Of a stretch of 38,444 nucleotides of DNA, positions 20,871 through 30,572 are shown in pieces. The position numbers and the translations under genes were made by a program. Within the stretch, counting starts at the first letter, position 1. Each line of letters starts with the position of its first letter. This DNA is from Chara braunii (Eukaryota > Streptophyta > Charophyceae > Charales > Characeae). The stretch is taken from contig BFEA01000828.1 in assembly GCA_003427395.1 (NCBI GenBank), positions 447,782-486,225 on the forward strand, written 5' to 3'. The notes under the pieces are model-generated. The model was not told the DNA's origin and made no database searches. It worked only from the letters and a program-made list of their open reading frames with translations.

Positions 20871-21240
20871 CACGGTGGAATCACTCTCCCTTGCATTACC
20901 TGCGATGGCAATAGCTTCTAGGAGAGTCATCCAGTCTCCCCTATCCTCAAAGCCATTTGTAGCTAGGAAGCTGGGAAGTCTCTCAAACTGCCGCACTCCC
21001 TCTCCCCAAGTTACTTTCTTTCGTAACTTTCAAGTCACTCTTTCGTTTTTATGAGACTGATGTAAGCCCCTAAACGACACCTCAAGTAATCAGCTTCCCT
21101 CTCTAGGCAAGCTGGTGCGTAAATTCTTACGTCTCGGCTGCCAGTACTGAGGAATTTGACTACTGGAATGTAAAATATTATGCGTCCTCTTACACAGGTC
21201 TCGTATCTCAGAATCACAAAGGGATTATCGGACCCTAAAG
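20871..21240 (-). pseudogene. Repeated module, copy 4
   Basis: The frame reads FVILRYETCVRGRIIFYIPVV, then SRDVRIYAPACLEREADY. After stops it ends GDWMTLLEAIAIA. The order (Tyr-rich strand, DVRIYxP, a charged helix, then a W-containing strand) repeats that of copies 1-3. It is the most degenerate of the four copies downstream of the PBS. Confidence 0.45.
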
Positions 21241-21302
21241 TCTGCCTCTTACAGTAGTTATTTTTGCTGCTGAGAGTGTTCTTCTTGAGGCCTCTTTACC
21301 TT

Positions 21303-21761
21303 TTATACAAAATTTATCATGGCTGACCAATTGTCCCTCGAAAAGGTAAACCCTTCAACTGGAGGAGACGATATCCCAGTGAAAGGTCTAGCATAGGTAC
21401 TCCAAGAGAAGCTTTCCCCTTCTCGTTCAAGCCTTCGTCTTTCGTTATGCACAATATCTGATGCCCTTTGCCAGCATCGGCCGCGTCTACACCCATCGAG
21501 CCTATGTTGTGGCACATAGATCCCCACGTCAAACTCATCAAGATCAATAAAGTAACAAGTAAGGACATACACACTTTCATGTTCCCATCCCAGGTTCTTC
21601 AGTGCTTCATATCTTACAATCTCGTAAGGAATCACGACTCTCATAGTTATGGAATTAAGGGAATTTAGCAGTTTATCAGACTCCTCCTTACTCAGTCTCT
21701 TGTGTCCTCTTTCCAGCCTAAACCGGGGTCTCACTTTAGGAGGTTCATATGGTTGACTCAT
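21303..21761 (-). pseudogene. Repeated module, copy 3
   Basis: This is an open frame of 152 codons. Its core aligns with copy 2: LNSITMRVVIPYEIVRYE, VYVLTCYFIDLDEFDVGIYVP, GRCWQRASD, ERRRLERE and FSRDNWSAMINFV. The N-terminal 30 residues (PPKVRPRFRLERGHKRLSKEE) are basic. The fold is unknown, and the alternation of strands around DVxIYVP with one charged helix suggests a small alpha/beta domain. No catalytic signature is visible. Confidence 0.5.
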
Positions 21762-22150
21762 TTGTGTCTCTGATCTCTTCTCGCTTTCACTACAAACTCA
21801 ACCACAGCAAACCAATTATTCCTTGACAAATTAATAACAGACAAAGGAGAAGCCCGAAATCCCTTAAAAACAGCAAACCCAGTAGATCCTATGAAGCACT
21901 TATTTTCCCTTTCAAGTCTCTTTTTCTCTCTCAGTACGACTTCCTCGGCAAATAACCAACATCTCCCATACACAGCCTGAATACTTCTTTCTTTAGGAAC
22001 ATAAATCCTTACATCATATGTATCCAAGTCCGTGAAGTAGAGTGTGAGGATATAGAACCGTTCCTGTTGCCATCCACTCTCGACCATCTCATACTTGACA
22101 CACTCATATGGGAACACTTCTTTCTTACTAAGAGCATTCAGTGATTTCAT
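21758..22150 (-). pseudogene. Repeated module, copy 2
   Basis: This is an open frame of 130 codons and the best preserved copy: LNALSKKEVFPYECVKYE, FYILTLYFTDLDTYDVRIYVP, GRCWLFAEEV, EKKRLERE and LSRNNWFAVVEFV. It overlaps the next frame (copy 3) by 4 bases, consistent with a single ancestral ORF that has since frameshifted. I do not recognise the domain family. Confidence 0.5.
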
Positions 22151-22585
22151 GAGACACTCGAGCTTCTCTTTACTTGGACCTGATCCTTTGCAAAATTCCG
22201 ATCTTCTATGTCTGATTTCCTCAACATAAGTTTTTTTCTATTCTCATGACAACCTCGTAATTTCACCCATTTCAGTACCATGTTGATAATCGGTAGCCAG
22301 TTACTCCCATCACAGTAGCTGTCAGGAATAAGAGAAATTGAAACTGTCTCAAATGTTACCGGCATTAAACCCCATTCCACTTTCTTCCTTCGCTTGATTA
22401 AGTTTGTCATTTCATCATACATAGTTGAACAACAATCTCTCATATCTTGTTAAAGTTCTCACCATCATTGCAGCCTCTCTTGTTCACATAGGGACGAATA
22501 TCATAGATATTTTCCTCCAAGAAGAGAGTCAGCATTACATTGATGGTCAAACTGCCAAAGTGGTAGACCCAAGAATGCTCGTACT
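22147..22585 (-). pseudogene. Repeated module, copy 1 (C-terminal part)
   Basis: The frame resumes after the hAT-like insertion as EYEHSWVYHFGS. It continues VMLTLFLEENIYDIRPYV, a stop, and in the next frame DCCSTMYDEM...GSNWLPIINMVLKW. This matches the C-terminal half of copies 2 and 3 (YDIRPYV to DVRIYV; NWLPIINMV to NNWFAVVEFV). The N-terminal half lies at 24435-24600. Confidence 0.45.
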
Positions 22586-22867
22586 CTATGAATCCCCCTT
22601 GGCGGCGGCGATACGCGGCCAAGTTTGCCGCCGCGGCCTAGGTCGCGAACCCACGGACGTGTCCGCGTGGCCGCGCGGCCTTTGCGGCCAGTGGGGAGGA
22701 GGGTTCAAGATTCGGGAAGCACCATGGGGCGACGCATCCCCAGCCCCACCCCCTCAAAAATAAAAACTAATTTTTGTGTGGGGGGGGTTGGGTGAGTAAA
22801 GGTATTTCGAGATAAAAAAAAAAACAAAAAAAAACGCGTTTTTTTATTTTATAATTTTTATTTTTTC

Positions 22868-22868
22868 G

Positions 22869-22908
<40 letters not shown>

Positions 22909-23007
22909 CCCCACAGGTGCACACACACACACACACATAGGTAGGATTGTATATTTCCATGTTCTAGCGAAAGATTCATTCGATTTTGCTTTTTTTTTTT
23001 TTTTTCC

Positions 23008-23041
<34 letters not shown>

Positions 23042-23310
23042 AATTGATTGATTGATTGATTAGTGGAAGCGGGGTCCCCCCCTCATCCCCAACAAGCCCA
23101 CACACACACCCACACACGCAGTATTGTATATTTCCGTGTTCTAACGGAAGATTCATTCGATTTTTTTTATTTTTATTTTTTGATTAATTGATTGATTGAG
23201 TGATTGATTGATTGATTGAGTGGTGGAGGACAGGTCGCCCCACCCCTACGCCACCCACCACGCGCGCACACACACACACAGACACACACAGGCACACACA
23301 CACACACACA
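22868..23310 (+). repeat. Three-unit tandem array of TTGA and CA compound repeats
   Basis: Each unit has a T-rich run, (TTGA)n, a short G/C-rich spacer and (CA)n. A 40-bp unique block (attgtatatttcc...gattcattcgat) ends the first two units, starting at 22946 and 23123, a period of 177 bp. The third unit ends in (CA)n and then (AT)n. Confidence 0.8.
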
Positions 23311-23341
23311 CGTTAACACACAAATATTAAAAGGCTCTGGA

Positions 23342-23342
23342 A

Positions 23343-23373
<31 letters not shown>

Positions 23374-23374
23374 A
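23342..23374. repeat. (AT)n microsatellite
   Basis: This is alternating AT with one tgt interruption. It directly follows the third unit of the compound array. Confidence 0.85.
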
Positions 23375-23813
23375 GGTCACCAGCCCGTACGTACGGAGGT
23401 CCCCGGGTAGACCTCTGTACGTACGGGCATTCGGGGTCCCGTACGGGGTCCGAACCCGACGGCGTTCGGCCCCCGCCAAAAAATATTTTGGGGCCTAAAA
23501 ATAAATTTGTTTTTCTGAATTTGTTTTTGTGAGTTCTCTATGACTAGATGTACGTGCCTGTTAATTTTCGAGTCATTTGGCAAAGCCAAATAAGAATTAA
23601 AAATCGCAAAATATGGCAGTGTCAAAACGTGCTGGCACACGTATTTTTTCACTTTTTACTTTTTGTTTTCACTTTAGTTAGGGGTTTAAACAATGTTATT
23701 ATTTTTTGAAACTTTTTTAGCGGGTTTTGTATTATTTGAATTACACATCAGTTAATTTTCAGGGCATTTAGATATGCCAAAAAAATTTGAAAAATCGCCA
23801 AAGATGGCGGTGT

Positions 23814-24139
23814 NNNNNNNNNNNNNNNNNNNNNNNNNNNNNNNNNNNNNNNNNNNNNNNNNNNNNNNNNNNNNNNNNNNNNNNNNNNNNNNNNNNNNNN
23901 NNNNNNNNNNNNNNNNNNNNNNNNNNNNNNNNNNNNNNNNNNNNNNNNNNNNNNNNNNNNNNNNNNNNNNNNNNNNNNNNNNNNNNNNNNNNNNNNNNNN
24001 NNNNNNNNNNNNNNNNNNNNNNNNNNNNNNNNNNNNNNNNNNNNNNNNNNNNNNNNNNNNNNNNNNNNNNNNNNNNNNNNNNNNNNNNNNNNNNNNNNNN
24101 NNNNNNNNNNNNNNNNNNNNNNNNNNNNNNNNNNNNNNN
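23814..24139. other. Assembly gap (326 N)
   Basis: This is an uninterrupted run of N inside the GC-headed hAT-like element. The flanks (gccaaagatggcggtgt on the left) match the repeated motif also seen near 8190 and 8390, so a repeat probably caused the gap. Confidence 0.99.
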
Positions 24140-24434
24140 AGTATACAAAGAAGAATTAACCAAAAATCCCTCCCCCCTCAAAAAAACGTTTTTTTTAATT
24201 TTTGTTTTGAATTTATCTTCTCCACCTTTGCTGTTTTTTTTATTTTTAAAATTCTAAAAACTTATCCTAAAAAAAAAAAAAAAAACGGTTTTTTTTTTTT
24301 AACGCATTATTTAATTCAGGAAAAATATGGTAAATTCGCCTTCGCGGTGCAGACCATGTCGGCCGCGGACGGGGCCGTATATACGGCCGCTATCTGAGCT
24401 GGACCACGCGGATGCGTCCGCGGGTGTTTAATAG

Positions 24435-24660
24435 CTCATACTAATAGGGGAGTACTTCTTTAGAAGTTAGTTTGGACAGTTCGTTCAATGCTTCGTTGAC
24501 CAACATCTCCTGGATCTGATTTGCTTTTTTCTTTTTCAGTCTCTCTCAGTAGTCAAAGGTTCATACGGCATACCTGAGATCAAACTCGATCTTCTCCAGT
24601 AAATAATGCCAGACTCCTTCTCTAGTCCAGTGTGGTACTTGACACATGAAGAGATGTGAC
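24435..24660 (-). pseudogene. Repeated module, copy 1 (N-terminal part)
   Basis: The minus-strand frame reads EGVWHYLLEKIEFDLRYAV, stops, then EMLVNEALNELSKLTSKEVLPY, which aligns to LNALSKKEVFPY of copy 2. It is cut by the element at 24434. It lies only about 150 bp after the primer binding site, so this is close to the start of the element's first ORF. Confidence 0.45.
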
Positions 24661-24814
24661 TCATTTAACAAATAAGATTTCCAAAAGAATGATGTCTCAA
24701 TCAAGATAGTGGAGTCAGTTTAAAATCTTAAAAATTGTCAACAGTTCTCAAGACCTAATCAAAGTCAAAGTTGTTGCTGATCCAGGCTCGTTCCGGACGC
24801 GAAAAGTTTTTATG

Positions 24815-24832
24815 TCCCCAGCAATGGCGCCA
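24815..24832 (-). other. Primer binding site, tRNA-Asp type
   Basis: The minus strand reads TGGCGCCATTGCTGGGGA, differing at two positions from TGGCGCCGTTGCCGGGGA. The latter is the complement of the tRNA-Asp 3' end used by many plant gypsy elements (family knowledge). Four bases upstream on the minus strand is ...CGACA, a plausible LTR end. Confidence 0.7.
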
Positions 24833-24836
24833 TTTT

Positions 24837-25590
24837 TGTCGTTTTTTTTTCAAGTCGAGCCTCTTTAGGCGACCAGAAAGTCAACAGACTGTCATGCATG
24901 ATTTTGATGATGCTTGCAATAAATAAATAAATTAAATAAAGCAAATCCCTTTCTGTTGTGTGCGTCCGGCTTCAAGCGAGATCCTTCAATTGCGGTCTTC
25001 GTTGACCCCTGGTCTTAGGAATCTTTTTTATTTTGATTCAAAATAGCAAGAATCATGCAGATAATAATTGTAAATTCTGGTATGTTATGTATGCACCAAT
25101 TTTGCCAATTTTTTAATTTTTGAGAACTGTGACAGGATCATTTGAAAAACGCAATCATCAAGCACAAAGTAATGCAAAAGAAGCAAGACTTACTGACTCG
25201 AGCAAAAAAGAAGATAAATGAGGGGAAATGAAAACTCATGACAGTCTTAGATAGGTCACATGCAGAGAGCATGACCAGCATTAGTCAAGAGTCCTCACTC
25301 ATCCCTCTTAGCCTCATACTCAATCTATCACTTTGTTGTACGTTTCTTCTGCTTCGGGTCAAGTCTCCGTTCTCTCTGAGGCCGTGGTCTCTGGATGTAA
25401 AGTCACCTGAAGCCTGCAAGCTCAGAGCATTTCCAACCTAGTCCCATGATTCAGAAGTCAACCATAGCACATAACTCCTCCCATAGTGTAGGGAGATATG
25501 GTTAAGAGAAGATCCCTCGTCTGAGATGTGGAAACTCTGATGACTCGGTCACTGCCTCATAGTCAATCTCTGCAGGGGAAATGTAACTCT
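24837..25590 (-). repeat. Putative 5' LTR sequence (inner boundary only)
   Basis: The inner end is placed at 24837 by the PBS and the CA dinucleotide. The outer end is undetermined, because no second LTR was found to compare. The sequence is AT-rich without ORFs up to about 25590. Confidence 0.35.
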
Positions 25591-25602
25591 TGACCAAATC
25601 AA

Positions 25603-25992
25603 CTAAGTCACCTCTACAAGAGTCGTCCGTAAGCGTGAAGGGTACTGGAGGCTTGGGAAGTTGGGATAGTCGGAGTAAAGCTTGGGTCCAAAACTGTGAA
25701 TCAACTTGGTACCTCTCTCATCAAGCTTCCTCTCTCTCTCCTCAAGGTACCTGGCTGCAAAGACCCAAACTGAGTCGAAGTGTTCACTAGTCTCCCAACC
25801 TTTCTTCAAGTAGATTCTCAGATCATGAACAACACCCTCTGTGAATTCAGTATGAACTACAAAGATGGATAGTTCCTCTCGCTTGAAGCTAGTTGCACTG
25901 ACGTATCTGTACTGAAAGGCATCATTGGAGGCTATCCTGGTGAGGCTGGCCAGGATAATCTCCCGGACAGAGAATAGCTGGATTGCACTCAT
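25603..25992 (-). pseudogene. Repeated module, copy 5 (upstream of the PBS)
   Basis: This open frame of 129 codons reads FSVREIILASLTRIASN, LSIFVVHTEFTEGVVHDLRIYL and VWVFAARYLEERERKLDERG. The order matches copies 2 and 3 (VRIYV, then GRCW/VWVF, then a Lys/Glu/Arg helix). It lies upstream of the PBS, so it is not part of the same first ORF. It is either a remnant of a second related element or coding sequence carried in a long LTR. The start at 25992 is the only ATG available in this frame. No known domain was recognised. Confidence 0.4.
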
Positions 25993-26028
25993 GTGTTGAT
26001 GTGGGGTGTTGAAACTGATCTAGTGTCT

Positions 26029-26240
26029 TTAGATGGGAACACTGCCTGACAGAAACTGATCTCTGGAGTGAAAGGAAAAGTTAACAGGGTGCTGATTATT
26101 TCTGACTAACGACATCGAATAATTCAGACTAATGAATGTCGATTGAGTGCTGATTGAATATGGATCGAATGTTGCTCGAATGCTGTTTGCGTGTTGATTG
26201 AAAATTGCTCGGATGCAGTTTGAATGCTGATTAAACATCG
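26029..26240 (-). repeat. Short degenerate tandem repeat (about 30 bp)
   Basis: Imperfect units of the type gctgattgaat.tggatcgaatgttgctcgaat recur several times. The minus-strand translation repeats FNQHSN.IRA. It is probably a minisatellite. Confidence 0.45.
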
Positions 26241-26349
26241 AGACATCGAACGTTAATCACATGAAATCGGATAGATAGAAAACAATAACTGTTGAGGGGT
26301 GCTTGCTGATCCGGATGCAGGTGGAATTTCAGTGAAGAGAGTTCGATCA

Positions 26350-26640
26350 TCATTGCATTAACCTAAGATTTACCTTGCCCTGCTCCACCGTCTCTAGCAA
26401 CGAGCCTATCCTGTGCAGCTTGCCATTATTATCATGGAACCGAAAAACAAACTCAATATATCTCTTCTCTCCAGCTCTACTAATTGCCCATTCCCTTAGA
26501 TTTTGCCTGCCATTTTCCATGTCTCGAATCGTTTCCGCCTCCCAATCCTCATGTTTGTTTCAGTTGATAGTGCTCTTAACCACCAGTATTTCAACATCCT
26601 TCATATCTTCCTTTGCCCTGCTTCAGAAAAATTACTTAAG
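26350..26640 (-). pseudogene. Unknown minus-strand coding remnant
   Basis: The frame reads AKEDMKDVEILVVKSTIN, one stop, then HEDWEAETIRDMENGRQN and YIEFVFRFHDNNGKLHRIGS. The composition and charge pattern look protein-coding, in the same orientation as module copy 5 just downstream. I do not recognise it. It may be the preceding part of the same ORF. Confidence 0.3.
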
Positions 26641-26659
26641 AACCAGGGGAAAGGGCAGG

Positions 26660-29636
26660 AAATGATCGACAGTCTCGGAGAACCACCTGCGACGGGACTC
26701 GAGGAGGTAGTCGACTTTTGTTGTTTATGCATTTCACAGGATTCAGTCCGGTCCGACTCAGATCGTGTTTTCTACTTAAAGACATAGGGAGGACCAATAT
26801 AAGCCTATGTGACACAACGCGGCTAGCTTGGTCTGGTTTGATCGTACACCTATCTCAAGGTTTTATGTTGCGTAGTGAGTGCGAAGGGATAGCTGCCACT
26901 GATCATAAGTCTAGGGAAAACCACGTGTCCTCCCGTGTCATTAATGATGACCCTCTTGCCTCAATTAATGTTTTTCAAACACAATGCTTCCCCCAAGTGT
27001 CTTCTCCTGAGCAGCAGAAGTGACTCCACTCTTCCTCGCTTAATTCCTGACACTTTATCTTTAGTTAGGAATCAGATCAGTCAACCCAACGATAAAATCC
27101 CCTCACAAATGAGTATGAAATCACAGATCACGTATTCTTAATTAGCTTCATTGCTGGGTGAGGGATTGAGCCGCACACTCAATTGGACTTATTCCTCTCA
27201 CCGAGCGAAGGTGCAACTGAGCGCAACCTAAATTCAAATGTAACGGGGGACGTTACAGCACAGAACCCCATGTAGAACACGGCTGAGGAGTATACTTGGC
27301 CTACTATCAGTAACTGATCACGAAAGGTTTACGAAAGTTCGGAGTGTAGCAAGAACACTTTGATGGCATATTTTTGCGGTGTCCAGTGATAAGCTAGTTG
27401 CAGAGGACCCAGCCCCCGAGTCACTAGTGTGTCCTACCTACTCAATACAGGGCAAGTTCGGCGCAAAATATTCACCCATAACTAGGTTGTAGTTAACTTT
27501 CAACAGGTAGGTCAGTACTACCGAGAATGATTTTTGAAGCTAACCGCGAGACGCCTGCCCTTGCTCATTTCCACGTTTAGACATAGCCACTCTAGTTCAG
27601 ATATCCGTCGATTTCTCAGGCTTAGAACCCATTCATAGTCAGCGTTACACAGACACATAGGCGGAGCAAGTGTGAGAAGAGGCGGCTCGAAAGGGGGTGT
27701 TTGAGGAAGTTTACCTCGCAGCTCTTTGGCCCTACGCGTTCTAAAGAAGCACACGAATGCGTGCTAGCCCCCTACTCAGTAACTGGCTTTGTGCGCGAGA
27801 TTTTGTCTGTACTTAGAAGCAATTCGATCAGATTTTAGCAAACTCCTGATATGAAGTTCCCTTGATCATAAGACGTGCCCTACACACAATGTCTAACAGA
27901 CCATCTGGAAGCTCAAAGAGAACGTTTCCCCGTACTGACCTGCATCTTAATATGAAGGGGCGCTAGTCATAACTCAAGAGTGGCCCCACAGCCCGTTTCA
28001 AGTGGGCCTATTATCAACAGCGCCCAATGCACCAGTGGTAACTCGTTCTTTGGAAAACATCACATTCCAGCCATGGAGTGCACTTGAGTTTTCATCCGCA
28101 GTCAGAAGTTACCCATCCGTAATTTGGTAATTATGCAATCTGTTTCGTAACATGGAGGGAGTGAAGTTGCTTTCGGGTTTTGCGTTGTTCGACAGCCAGT
28201 GCAGAAGTCGCACGTGCAGAAGTTTTGGCAACTCGTTTTTAAGAGAGTAGTCGTCCCACACCCACTTTCTCTTCTCAGTTAGTCTTTCTGGATTAGTATT
28301 CTATCCACTGAGCACCAGCAATGTTAGTCTGCATCAAGCAAGAATTTTGCAATCAGATTAGCTATTCTTCTCATTTGTCGTTTCCTCCCTCTACGGCTCA
28401 TTATTATTCAGCTTCATTCAGGGATTGATCTCATTTGTATGCACCGAAAACAGCCCGAGTGGTGAGCTAAGTTGTGGACCCCATTTGCAGGACCGCATGG
28501 GTATTTATCATTTAGCACTCCTATGTAAACACACGCAGGCTGATATGGGGTTTTCTTTGCAAGCACTTGAAGACTTGAGCAGTCGTGAGCATCACTCGAA
28601 CAACTGGGGACTCGCTCAGTCGCACACACATAAGCTCGCACGAGTCTGCGGTTTGAGGGGCCCGCTTGATCACAAGCTTCGAGCGATCACGCAAGTGTTT
28701 GTGGACTCACAGAACCCGTGTGGTCACCAGTTCTCACGATCTCACACGGTCGTATGAGTTTGCACAGTAATCTCTGGAAGCTCAAAGCTTATTGACCCTG
28801 CACAACAAAGCCACCTATGCACGAGTAGCTAAAGACCCGCCTCCCTGTCTTTTTATAGGGTCGCTTCCTACCGCGATCCCTATACTCTGAATGAGGAATT
28901 CAAATAATTTTCAGAGCCCTGTATTTTAATAATCTATAATTCATAACTTAATAAAATAAGGTAAAATGAACAGAGAAGGGAGGGTGAGAGGCAAGACACC
29001 AACGATTGTAGTGCCTGCTCCCACTATCAGCCACTTCCCATTTCGTCTCAGTCACGAAGTGACCGCAGGCTCGATACAGCGGTCCCATAACGGGATACCG
29101 ATTGGCGCTTCCTTTCCTTCAAAGCGTACCGCTGGCCTTACTTTTGATGGGTACCCGCGTTCGATGGAAAGGAGGGGGCTTATGACCTTTCGCAGGAGGT
29201 GATAAGCCTCCTACCGAAGTGGCCACGGGTCGCCCCTCTTTTTGGGGACCTTAGCGCGCAATACACACTCGAAATTCGAGGTAACCGGGTCAACTGAAAG
29301 TCGCGCCAGCCTACCACCCGCCGCTCTAATTCAAAAGAGATGAACCGTTCGTCTCCCCATGACATGACAGATGGAAACTCAATAGGAAAAAAAAAGGAAA
29401 GGATAAGCGTAGTGCCACCACTGCCTAAACCGCTAAATTATTCGAACTAGGACGGCAGTCCGGATCAGGGCACAGATTGGACGTGTGGCCTTCCTCATTT
29501 TTACCCTTTTCTTTTTCTTTTAACTTTCCCCTTTTCGTTTGCTTTGATGATGACCATTGTTGAACCTGTCCCATCACTCAGCACTTAGGGCTTGGTGCGC
29601 AATTGAAAAGACCACGCTGGTTTTCTCACTTTTGCG
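26660..29636. other. Unrecognised sequence, no supported gene
   Basis: No domains were seen on either strand. ORFs up to about 110 codons occur (for example 28425-28757 plus and 27518-27754 minus) without motifs. Composition is balanced and without microsatellites, unlike the flanks, so it could be non-coding host or old repeat sequence. Confidence 0.4.
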
Positions 29637-29724
29637 TCCCTTGGTGAACCCGACAGCTACCACGGCCACAGGCCGGTAGTGCCCTGCTGTACAGCAGGGC
29701 GCTGAGCCTACGTGGACCAAGGGA
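29637..29724 (+). other. Possible three-way-junction structured RNA or DNA hairpin cluster
   Basis: A 9-bp closing stem (TCCCTTGGT at 29637-29645, ACCAAGGGA at 29716-29724) encloses two hairpins. The first is 29657-29679 (CTAC...CGGCC-ACA-GGCCG...GTAG). The second is a perfect 20-bp palindrome at 29681-29700 (GCCCTGCTGTACAGCAGGGC). No known RNA family was recognised and no hammerhead core is present. Confidence 0.35.
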
Positions 29725-29996
29725 AAGTTTAGCGGTGCACCCCCATCTTCTTGCTAGGGTAAGCGCCGACTAGACCAGCTGGCTGCAAAGTGCCGCCCGG
29801 GTATGCCTGGCGCACTGCACAAATCCATAAGCAGGGAATCCAGTTCCCGACGGAAACCCATGTGGTACACAGGTCCCTGAGCTGGTGACAGGTAAGTAGT
29901 GGGTCCTCGAGCAAGCATCTGGTACACAATGGATCACTGAGCAGGCCTTTGGCACGCCGAGGAGGGTCGGGACACCACACCCTCCGACAGTGTGAA

Positions 29997-29997
<1 letters not shown>

Positions 29998-30040
<43 letters not shown>

Positions 30041-30051
30041 CCCTCGCGCGC

Positions 30052-30100
<49 letters not shown>

Positions 30101-30128
30101 CGTGCGTGTGTGTGCGTGTGTGTGTGCT
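29998..30128 (+). repeat. (GT)n with GCGCGC core
   Basis: Long (GT)n tracts flank a core of two GC-alternating blocks, about 30032-30053, separated by a short cct. It is strictly alternating purine-pyrimidine over most of 130 bp. The translated CVCVCV ORFs are not genes. Confidence 0.9.
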
Positions 30129-30159
30129 GGGGCGAGAGGAGGGAGGACCCCACCCCCAC

Positions 30160-30304
30160 CAATCAATCAATCAATCAATCAATCAAAAAATCAATCAATC
30201 AATCAAAAAATCAAACAATCAATCAATCAATCAAAAGAATAATCAATCAATCAATATATATATATATATATATTTGATGATATATATATATATATATATA
30301 TACA
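30160..30304 (+). repeat. (AATC)n followed by (AT)n
   Basis: This is (AATC)n with aaaaaa interruptions to about 30253, then alternating AT to 30301. With the (GT)n on the left and the GC-rich head on the right it mirrors, in reverse orientation, the order seen at 22586 and 37977. Confidence 0.85.
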
Positions 30305-30572
30305 TATTTTTTTTTTTTTTAATTTTTTTTTTCAATTTTTGTTTTCCGTTTTTCAGACAATAAAAAACACCCCCCCAAAAATCATTTTTTATAACATTCT
30401 TTTTTTGGAGGGGGTAGGGTTGGGGTTCCAGAACCCCAATCCGCAACCCCCTTCCCCAACCCCGTCTCCCCTCGGCCGCGATGAGCCGCCGAAGACTGCG
30501 ACCGCGGCCTCGCGGCCGAGGCTGCGGACCTCGGTCGTGCCCGCGGTAACCGCGGCCTTGGGGGATTCATAG
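30305..30572 (-). mobile_element. GC-headed hAT-like element copy, left end
   Basis: The minus-strand terminus is CTATGAATCCCCC at 30572, identical to the copies at 1536 and 22586. It is followed inward by the GC-rich head (30470-30555), a G/C-run block and a T-rich block leading into the (AATC)n and (GT)n tracts. The opposite terminus and target duplication were not found, so the copy is probably truncated or its far end is diverged. Confidence 0.55.

Larger units (their letters stand above)
22586..24434 (+). mobile_element. hAT-like GC-headed element with compound microsatellite core
   Basis: The ends are CTATGAATCCCCC and ...GGGTGTTTAATAG, whose reverse complement is CTATTAAACACCC. Flanks CTCGTACT (22578-22585) and CTCATACT (24435-24442) are an 8-bp duplication with one mismatch. 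Interior in order: GC-rich head with CGGACGTGTCCG-like palindromes (to about 22700), a tandem array with TTGA and CA tracts (22868-23310), an AT tract, gttcgg-rich AT sequence (23376-23813), the assembly gap, and a GC-rich tail (24335-24434). No transposase is visible, although the gap could hide sequence. Confidence 0.7.
13080..24836 (-). mobile_element. Ty3/gypsy LTR retrotransposon, decayed, interrupted by two hAT-like elements
   Basis: In minus-strand order it holds an LTR end and tRNA-Asp-type PBS (24837, 24832-24815), a repeated-module region (about 24600-20200), gag with a CCHC knuckle (20144-18949), protease (about 18300-17940), RT (17300-15240), RNase H (about 15060-14540) and integrase (about 14300-13440) with a C-terminal tail to about 13080. 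PR-RT-RH-IN is the Metaviridae order. Insertions at 22586-24434 and 15716-17074 split the module region and RT. No matching 3' LTR was found below 13080, so the 3' end is missing or replaced. Stops and frameshifts occur in every domain. Confidence 0.8.

Noticed and set aside
22868-23310. CRISPR-like regular repeats
   Set aside because: The repeats are simple TTGA and CA tracts with a 177-bp tandem period in a eukaryotic context. There are no unique spacers or cas genes.
29711-29718. CGTGGACC as the partner target duplication of CGTGGACA at 30573-30580
   Set aside because: The bases that follow (aagggaaag) do not resemble the expected CTAT.AAACACCC terminus of the GC-headed family.
29934-30363. 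Several ORFs of 78-145 codons reading CVCVCV, HTHTHT or NQSINQ
   Set aside because: They are translations of GT, AATC and AT microsatellites in all frames, with no other content.
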